DNA of 12,865 bases from DASYSA01 sp036003885. Lineage in GTDB: Bacteria > Acidobacteriota > Blastocatellia > UBA7656. Made by a program: the position numbers and the translations under genes. Shown piece by piece: positions 1-5,540 of this stretch; positions within the stretch are counted from its first letter, which is position 1, and every line of letters starts with the position of its first letter. Where the stretch lies: NCBI GenBank assembly GCA_036003885.1, contig DASYSA010000565.1, positions 1 through 12,865 of the forward strand, given 5' to 3'. The notes below the pieces were generated by a model that worked only from the letters and a program-made list of their open reading frames with translations, was not told where the DNA came from and did not search any database.

Positions 1-3000
1 TGACGCAACCGGGTGATGTCAGACACAATGAAGTGAGGCGTCTGGCCATCCATCATATAGGCCAGCTCGAGCCCTTTTTCAGCAGCTCTGGCGGCGAGCA
101 GGTAGAGCGCCTCTTCAATGCAGTTGATGAGGCTGAACGGATGAGTCTCGAGATCGAGCTTGCCGGATTCGATCTTGGAGAAGTCGAGAATGTCGTCGAT
201 CACCGTGATCAGCGAATCGCCGCCCGTTCGAATGGTTTCGACAAACTCGTGCTGTTCCGGAGAGAGCTCTGTATCCAGCAGGAGGCTGGTCATTCCTATG
301 ACTGCGTTCATGGGAGTGCGAATTTCGTGGCTCATGTTTGCGAGAAAAGTGCTCTTGGCGCGAGTAGCGGTTTCGGCGGCCTCTTTTGCTTTTTGCATTT
401 GCCGAGTAGCAGTTTCGGCCGTCTCTTTGGCCTTCTGCATTTGTATCGCAGCTTCCTTCTGTAACGTGATGTCTGTAGCCACCCCCAACAATTCGTCGGC
501 ATGATTGTCTGCTGAGATTATGGGTATCTTAATGACCTGCAGCCATCGACGAGCGCCGTCGCTGTCGGTGAAAGCTTCTTCAGGAATTATCTTCTCCGTT
601 TTCGAGTTGATAACCTGCAGATCGTCGTCGCCGATATTCCGCACCTCCTCTGCGTTGGAATTGAAATCCGCGTCGGTCTTTCCGACGAGATCGTCTACCG
701 TGGTGCCGTAGGCGCGGGCCAGAGCCTGATTAACAAGGGTAAATTGTCCTTTCCTGTCTTTGGCAAAGATGAAGCTTGGTATGAGGTCTACTACCTTACG
801 CAAGAATGTGCGCTGCTCTTGCAACAACGTCCGCTGTTCTTGCAGTTCAATTGTGCGCTCATCGACCAGCATCGCTAATTGTTCCTCGCGCACCTCCAGG
901 TGCCTGACGCGGAGTCGGTGCGCGCTTGCCACCATTAGTACCAGTCCAGATATGCATATGCCATAAAACCAGATCGTCTGATAGAAATGCGCGGCTAAGT
1001 GTATCGTGCGGGCCTCCCCCGTCTCATTCCACACTCCGTCATTGTTGGAAGCGATGACTCGGAATGTATACCGTCCGGGTGGTATGTTGTTGTAATACGC
1101 GGCGCGGCGATTGCCTGCATCTACCCAATCCAGATCGTAGCCTTCCAACTTGTACTTGAATCTTACCTTCTCTGGTGCGAGGAAGCTGAGGCCTGTGTAA
1201 TGGAATTCAATATCCCCTCGGCCTGCCGGGACCTCAGCCATTTGACTCGACCCAAAAACATGCTCGTCAATCCTCACCTCCTCTATGTGAACTGGAGGAG
1301 GCAGGCTGTTCGTCGTGAGCGTCGTTGGATCGACCACACTCGCACCGCCGAGAGTTGCGAACCAGACTCTACCATCACTGGTTTTGAAGCCGTTCGGGCT
1401 GTTGGCGACGCTTCCGACGGTGCTGTTGAGGCCGTGCTCAAGGCCATAGGCCACAGAATTGACTGAATGAATCTTTCCGTCGGCAAATTCGTTGAGTTGC
1501 TTCTTGCTGACTCGGAACACGCCCTTGCCGCAACTCATCCACAAGTTGCCGAGATCATCCTCGACAAAGCCATATACAAAGCTGGTGAGAAGGCCCTCGT
1601 TGACGGTGTATGTGGTAAACCTGCCATCTTTGAATCTGTTCACTCCATGTCGAGTAGCGATCCACAGAGTGTTCTCGGCATCCATGTATAGAGACTGAAC
1701 TCCATCGGAAGCGAGACCATCATCTTCACCGTATACCGTGAATTCTCCGTCCTTGAGCCGGTTCAGGCCGCCTCCCTTTGTGCCGATCCACAGACTGCCG
1801 TCGCGATCTGTCGCGAGAGCTCTAATGAAGTTGTTGGAGAGACCATCTTTCGTTGTATAGATGATGAATCGATTGTCCTTGTACCTGGCCAGGCCCTCCT
1901 TGTTCGTCCCAAACCAGATCGCGCCGTCTCGGTCTTCAAGAATGACCCTCACGTAGCCGACAGGAATCCCAGTATTGGTCACGGGAATGAATTTTCGACT
2001 GCATTGTCCCCTGGCGCAATTTGACGCGGACTTCGATCTATAAAGCCCTGAAATCGTGCCTACCCACAGGTTTCGCTTGCTGTCTTCCCAGAGAGATACG
2101 ATGGGCACGACAGGCACGCCGCTCTTGCCGTCCTGAGTATCGAATCGTCCATCGCTGAAACGAGTCAGGCCCCGACCGGTGCCAATCCATAAACTGCCCT
2201 CTTGATCCTGAAGAACCGAGGTAACGCTATTGTCCGCAAGCCCATCTTTCGCTGTGTAACTGAGGAATTCCCCCTGTCGCACGCGAGCCAATCCCTGGCT
2301 CCGAAATCCAATCCAAAGGCTTCCCTCAGAATCACTGTAAATGGTATTTATGGAGCCCGGCGATGAGTAGAAACCATCTCCTACAGGATACGAGGAGAAT
2401 CTCCCATCTCGATACCGATTCAAACCTCTTTCACTCCCCATCCACACGCTTCCTTGCGCATCCTCGTGCACGCAAAGACACTGGCTGGAAGATAGACCGT
2501 CGCTGACAGTGTAATTCGTAGATCGCCCATCCTTTATGCGGAACATCCCATCGTAGGTGGCAAGCCACAGTGCCTCGCGCCGGTCTCGTATGATCGACCT
2601 GATCTCAACCGTCGGCATCGGTCCTTCAACCGGCTCGGCATAGATCCGGCCGTCTTTGAATCTGCTGAGCTCACCCTGGCTTGCGCCGATCAAGATGCTG
2701 CCATCGCGATCACAGTACAGCCCTCTGATCGAGCTGTTGGCGAGTCCATCGCTGAGATTGTAATTAGTGAATTTCTCATCCCTGAGGCAGCTCAAACCAT
2801 GATCAGTACCGATCCAAAGACCGCCTGCGTCGTCCTTGCACAGCGACGTAACATAGTCATTGCTCAATCCATTCTTCGCCGTATAAACAGTGAATCTTCC
2901 GTCCTTAAGCCGGCTCAATCCTCCTCCGTAGGTGCCAATCCAAAGACTCGAGTCGTCTCCTTCTGCGAGCGCCCAGACTTCATTCTCTCTCAACTTGCTC

Positions 3001-3281
3001 TTGTCCCGATCGTCGAATGTGGTAAATCGCACACCATCGAATCTGGAGAGTCCTCCCTTGGTCCCGATCCATAGATACCCATCGCGCGTCCTGAGGATGC
3101 AGATAACAGAATTCTGCGGCAAACCTTGAGGTTGCCTCCAATTGTCTGCTGCGTACCAGGTCGGCTCTTTTGCCTGGCCCAGCGCGACTTCAACCCCGCT
3201 CAAAAGCAGAGCGATGAGAATCATCATCGCCGAGAGCAAGCCTTGGCGGCCTCTTATGGAGTTGCATTTTGCCATAGCCAT
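1..3281 (-). CDS. Reg_prop (two predicted 7-bladed propellers) sensor histidine kinase with Y_Y_Y, PAS and HisKA; 3' end off window
   Basis: Membrane sensor kinase of the two-component type. The frame is open from ATG 3281 to the window edge (about 1093 residues seen) and no stop is reached. Order: a short hydrophobic signal or anchor (about 15-35); fourteen WIGT-type Reg_prop blades (about 56-650), each near 44 residues, fitting two seven-bladed propellers; a Y_Y_Y domain (about 690-757); one membrane segment (about 766-787); a coiled coil; a PAS domain (about 830-939); a second coiled coil; and HisKA with the H-box SHEIRTPMN, phospho-acceptor His985. The sequence stops just after DITRLR, immediately before the expected N-box, so the ATPase domain and any receiver domains lie outside. 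ATG 3281 has AAGGG five bases upstream; ATG 3275 is an alternative. By family knowledge, periplasmic propellers bind a ligand, often carbohydrate-derived, and the signal crosses via Y_Y_Y. The ligand is unknown here. Confidence 0.93.
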   Translation of the reverse strand, partial: MAMAKCNSIRGRQGLLSAMMILIALLLSGVEVALGQAKEPTWYAADNWRQPQGLPQNSVICILRTRDGYLWIGTKGGLSRFDGVRFTTFDDRDKSKLRENEVWALAEGDDSSLWIGTYGGGLSRLKDGRFTVYTAKNGLSNDYVTSLCKDDAGGLWIGTDHGLSCLRDEKFTNYNLSDGLANSSIRGLYCDRDGSILIGASQGELSRFKDGRIYAEPVEGPMPTVEIRSIIRDRREALWLATYDGMFRIKDGRSTNYTVSDGLSSSQCLCVHEDAQGSVWMGSERGLNRYRDGRFSSYPVGDGFYSSPGSINTIYSDSEGSLWIGFRSQGLARVRQGEFLSYTAKDGLADNSVTSVLQDQEGSLWIGTGRGLTRFSDGRFDTQDGKSGVPVVPIVSLWEDSKRNLWVGTISGLYRSKSASNCARGQCSRKFIPVTNTGIPVGYVRVILEDRDGAIWFGTNKEGLARYKDNRFIIYTTKDGLSNNFIRALATDRDGSLWIGTKGGGLNRLKDGEFTVYGEDDGLASDGVQSLYMDAENTLWIATRHGVNRFKDGRFTTYTVNEGLLTSFVYGFVEDDLGNLWMSCGKGVFRVSKKQLNEFADGKIHSVNSVAYGLEHGLNSTVGSVANSPNGFKTSDGRVWFATLGGASVVDPTTLTTNSLPPPVHIEEVRIDEHVFGSSQMAEVPAGRGDIEFHYTGLSFLAPEKVRFKYKLEGYDLDWVDAGNRRAAYYNNIPPGRYTFRVIASNNDGVWNETGEARTIHLAAHFYQTIWFYGICISGLVLMVASAHRLRVRHLEVREEQLAMLVDERTIELQEQRTLLQEQRTFLRKVVDLIPSFIFAKDRKGQFTLVNQALARAYGTTVDDLVGKTDADFNSNAEEVRNIGDDDLQVINSKTEKIIPEEAFTDSDGARRWLQVIKIPIISADNHADELLGVATDITLQKEAAIQMQKAKETAETATRQMQKAKEAAETATRAKSTFLANMSHEIRTPMNAVIGMTSLLLDTELSPEQHEFVETIRTGGDSLITVIDDILDFSKIESGKLDLETHPFSLINCIEEALYLLAARAAEKGLELAYMMDGQTPHFIVSDITRLR
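360..443 (-). repeat. 2 x 42-bp in-frame tandem repeat in the kinase coiled coil
   Basis: Two adjacent 42-bp units, codon-aligned as 443-402 and 401-360, encode QMQKAKETAETATR and QMQKAKEAAETATR. By eye 35 of 42 bases match and 13 of 14 residues match, so most differences are silent. The unit is exactly two heptads. It lies between the PAS domain and the HisKA H-box, where a signalling helix is expected. Confidence 0.85.
804..845 (-). repeat. 2 x 21-bp in-frame tandem repeat in the kinase linker
   Basis: Adjacent codon-aligned units 845-825 and 824-804 encode LQEQRTL and LQEQRTF, one heptad each. They lie between the membrane segment and the PAS domain, in a helix that reads as a coiled coil. 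Confidence 0.8.
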
Positions 3282-3286
3282 TGCGG

Positions 3287-3291
3287 CCCTT
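3287..3291 (-). promoter_or_regulatory. Ribosome binding site of the sensor kinase
   Basis: On the minus strand this reads AAGGG, five bases before ATG 3281. It supports that start over the in-frame ATG two codons later. Confidence 0.55.
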
Positions 3292-3488
3292 GTGTCGAGC
3301 GGACTGTGGAGGCCGTATCGATAGTTCTGCAGAAGGGCTCAGAATGCCGCTGGGGGCAGACAAACTGATCGACAGGAGCCCAACTACCGATAGTACTTAG
3401 GCAAAGCTAGTGCCTCGTACAGATTCTTGGCGGGTTCGGCATGGGAGTCGTGCCTGCGGGAGGTTAAACTGGCGTACAGGTAGGTTAG

Positions 3489-3509
3489 CATCGGCGAGAG
3501 ATGCCGATG
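3489..3509. repeat. Small perfect hairpin, 7-bp stem
   Basis: CATCGGC (3489-3495) and GCCGATG (3503-3509) are perfect inverted copies around a 7-base loop. No T-tract follows on either strand, so a terminator role is not supported. It lies about 210 bp upstream of the kinase start and could be an operator or chance. Confidence 0.35.
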
Positions 3510-3607
3510 TCCATTACGGCGATTGGCTGAACATCGAAATAGAAATTGATGGGTGGGGCAGTCTACCCCGCATAGTCGTGGCAAATCACCACAGATCAGA
3601 AGCGCAG

Positions 3608-3638
3608 AGTTGGCCCGGTAACCGGCCGGCAGCCAACT
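3608..3638. repeat. Hairpin with nested inner stem
   Basis: AGTTGGC (3608-3614) pairs with GCCAACT (3632-3638). Between them a near-palindrome, CCGGTAACCGG, can form an inner stem. No T-tract follows. Function is unknown. Confidence 0.35.
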
Positions 3639-3670
3639 ACTTCTCGGTCAGAAGGGGCATCAGCAGATGT

Positions 3671-3767
3671 CGCAGATTTCACGGATATGACGAGTAATAA
3701 GCGAACAATAACGACTGAATCGGTCAATTGCAGCCAGGTGTCATCCGTGTCATCTCCGTAATCTGCG
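3671..3767. repeat. Interrupted inverted repeat of the CGCAGATT..ACGGA..ATGAC type
   Basis: The left arm 3671-3691 and the reverse complement of the right arm 3749-3767 match at 18 of 19 positions once a 2-base gap is allowed. Both read CGCAGATT, then ACGGA, then ATGAC. The right half also has a short internal direct repeat (GTGTCATCCG followed by GTGTCATCTCCG, 3738-3758). From memory, similar 'cagatt-acgcagat' strings recur between genes in environmental bacterial genomes. Whether this one is multicopy cannot be seen here. Confidence 0.6.
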
Positions 3768-3779
3768 GACGAGTAGGGC

Positions 3780-3809
3780 GCCGCTGCCGCTCGCAGAAAC
3801 GGCAGCGGC
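3780..3809 (-). terminator. Stem-loop 3' of the S8 protease, possible terminator
   Basis: A perfect 10-bp stem, GCCGCTGCCG at 3780-3789 and CGGCAGCGGC at 3800-3809, flanks a 10-base loop. It begins 17 bases beyond the protease stop codon. On the minus strand no T-run follows, so it is not a textbook intrinsic terminator. It may still stabilise the mRNA 3' end or pause transcription. Confidence 0.45.
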
Positions 3810-3826
3810 ATTGCTTTCAAAAATGC

Positions 3827-5056
3827 TCAGTTTGCACTTGACCAGAACAGCAGCCGGTTGGCTGTACCTGAGGGGATGCCGCTCAGTTTGTTCAAGCCGG
3901 CGGCGTTGACGATCGCGTTTCGAACCGTAGCCGCGGATGCGCTCGGGTTGTTTTGCAAGAAGCGAGCGGCCACGCCTGCTACGTGAGGCGCGGCCATCGA
4001 GGTCCCGCTCAGCGTAGCGGTGGCGGTGTCGCTGCTGAAGTACGAGGATAAGATGGCCGAACCGGGGGCAAAGATATCAACCCCGGAGCCGAAGTTCGAA
4101 AACGACGAACGGGCATCGTTCATCGTCGTCGCTCCGACCGTGATCGCCTCGGCGACCCGGGCCGGCGAGGAGGTAGAGGCATCTGTATTCGAGTTACCTG
4201 CGGCGATCGAGTACGTGACCCCGGCCGTGATCGAATTACGGACGGCGGTATCGAGGGCCGTTGAAACGCCTCCGCCCAGGCTCATGTTCGCCACCGCGGG
4301 CCTGATGCGGTTGGCGGTCACCCAATCGACGCCCGCAATGACTCCCGAGTTGGTGCCCGAACCGCTGCAATTGAGCACCCGCACGGCAAACAATCGGACA
4401 TTCTTTGCGACCCCATAGGTCGAACCGCCGATCGTTCCAGAAACGTGGGTGCCGTGGCCGTTACAGTCATTCGTATTCTGGCCATCGCCGACAGCATCAA
4501 AGCCGACCACTGCGCGGCCTCCGAACTGGGTGTGCGTTCGCCGAATCCCCGTGTCGATTACGTAAACGTTGACGCCTGAGCCGGTCGCAGTGTAGCCGTA
4601 AGTCTGGTTGAGAGGCAGATTGGCCTGCCCAATTCGATCAAGCCCCCAGGGCGGATTGGTCTGAGTCGCAGTCGCCTGCATGACCGAATCCTCTTCGACT
4701 AAGGTGACTTGCGGATCCTCACTCAGTTCGAGAGCTTGCTTCTCGGACATCTCAGCGGAGAAGCCATTGATCGCGTGTGCGTAGATGTTGGTGGTCCTCC
4801 CACCGGACTTCCCCACGAGTTCATCGGCCTTCTGGGCCGTGAGGAACAGGTCTCCCTGTGCTCCGGCCGCATCCTGGTCCAGGACCACGATGTAATGTCC
4901 GGGGATCGCGTTCTCGCCCGCACGGTGGAATTTTCCCGTTCTCTCGGACCCTTGTCTCGTTCTTCCGAGATCCTCTTGTTGAGCCAGCGCCGGCATCAGC
5001 GCCGGCGCCGCCACGCAAACGATGAGCAGTGTAAACAATGCGCCATGTCTCTTCAT
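3827..5056 (-). CDS. Secreted subtilisin-like serine protease (S8A, proteinase K/aqualysin type) with I9 propeptide
   Basis: Exported endopeptidase of 409 residues. A signal peptide (1-25, ending ALA before QQ) precedes an I9-type inhibitor propeptide (about 51-127, IPGHYIVVLD to VEEDSV) and a catalytic domain of about 280 residues, matching mature proteinase K in length. The triad is Asp168 (VIDTGI), His201 (NGHGTHVSG) and Ser353 (GTSMAAPHVAG), with oxyanion Asn288 (AAGNSN). Cys198 and Cys230 are 32 residues apart at the positions of a known aqualysin I disulphide, and are the only cysteines outside the signal peptide. There is no C-terminal domain after the catalytic fold, unlike many secreted relatives. 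The start at 5056 is fixed by a near-perfect ribosome binding site and the signal peptide. It probably degrades extracellular protein for nutrition. It is isolated by non-coding DNA on both sides, so it is probably monocistronic. Confidence 0.96.
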   Translation of the reverse strand: MKRHGALFTLLIVCVAAPALMPALAQQEDLGRTRQGSERTGKFHRAGENAIPGHYIVVLDQDAAGAQGDLFLTAQKADELVGKSGGRTTNIYAHAINGFSAEMSEKQALELSEDPQVTLVEEDSVMQATATQTNPPWGLDRIGQANLPLNQTYGYTATGSGVNVYVIDTGIRRTHTQFGGRAVVGFDAVGDGQNTNDCNGHGTHVSGTIGGSTYGVAKNVRLFAVRVLNCSGSGTNSGVIAGVDWVTANRIRPAVANMSLGGGVSTALDTAVRNSITAGVTYSIAAGNSNTDASTSSPARVAEAITVGATTMNDARSSFSNFGSGVDIFAPGSAILSSYFSSDTATATLSGTSMAAPHVAGVAARFLQNNPSASAATVRNAIVNAAGLNKLSGIPSGTANRLLFWSSAN

Positions 5057-5060
5057 GTTT

Positions 5061-5066
5061 CCTCCT
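5061..5066 (-). promoter_or_regulatory. Very strong Shine-Dalgarno of the protease
   Basis: On the minus strand this reads AGGAGG within GAGGAGGAAAC, ending four bases before ATG 5056. It is the best ribosome binding site in the window and suggests high translation of the protease. Confidence 0.85.
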
Positions 5067-5540
5067 CAAAAGGGTGGGCTGTTGGCAATGAGACGCAGTT
5101 CCCGGTCTATGATCTCGGGATTCACTGACACACTTCGCGCCTATCAGACACTTGCTCGAGGTTGTGAACAGATTGTGGCCGTCAAGTACCCTCGAACCGT
5201 AGTCCCGGTTTGTGACCTACCGCCTGGTCTTCCGTCACGCACCTGCGTCCCTGTGAATGAAGCCTGAGACAATGATCAAAAATCTGTTAAAAAGCCAGGG
5301 TTTGATTTGGAACATCCCTAGTGGCATCCGGGAGCTTTGGATGCGCGCTTGAACCCAAGGGAACGGCGTAGACCTGTAGAACTAAAAGCGGCCGTACTGT
5401 ATCAACGATTCCGCTCGCTTGTCAACGAATGTCTGAAATGGGAATGGGGCCACCAGGTCATTGGACCGCGCTAATGGCGGCAGGAGGGTTGTGACATGGC
5501 AAGGGAGGTGCTTCTCGGCTGCTCCTGCTGAGCGGTTCGG
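5067..5540. other. Non-coding gap between protease and VWA/GATase-like gene
   Basis: No credible gene is visible on either strand. It should hold the protease promoter on the minus strand; an AT-rich patch at about 5270-5310 is the most likely place, but no clear -35/-10 pair can be named. A weak 6-bp hairpin (5324-5329 with 5339-5344) is present. No good intrinsic terminator follows the VWA gene stop at 5541. Confidence 0.5.

Larger units (their letters stand above)
3282..3826. other. Gene-free stretch rich in hairpins
   Basis: No open frame here has a convincing protein. The short frames on both strands have no recognisable family and overlap repeats. The stretch holds the 5' region of the kinase gene (its promoter should lie here, but I see no clear sigma-70 boxes), two small hairpins, an interrupted inverted repeat, and the stem-loop downstream of the protease. 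The density of self-complementary sequence suggests accumulated repeat elements rather than a lost gene. Confidence 0.6.

Noticed and set aside
999..1691. Plus-strand frames of 155 and 74 residues
   Set aside because: Both are antisense to the last propeller blades and the Y_Y_Y domain of the kinase, which is clearly the real coding frame.
1360..3230. The many similar DNA segments as a possible CRISPR or tandem repeat array
   Set aside because: They are about 130 bp apart and encode the WIGT..GL..DG blade motif in one frame, so they are protein repeats of the propellers.
3410..3820. Short frames on both strands (95 residues plus, 74 residues minus) in the gap
   Set aside because: They overlap the hairpins and inverted repeat, lack convincing ribosome binding sites and have no family-like features.
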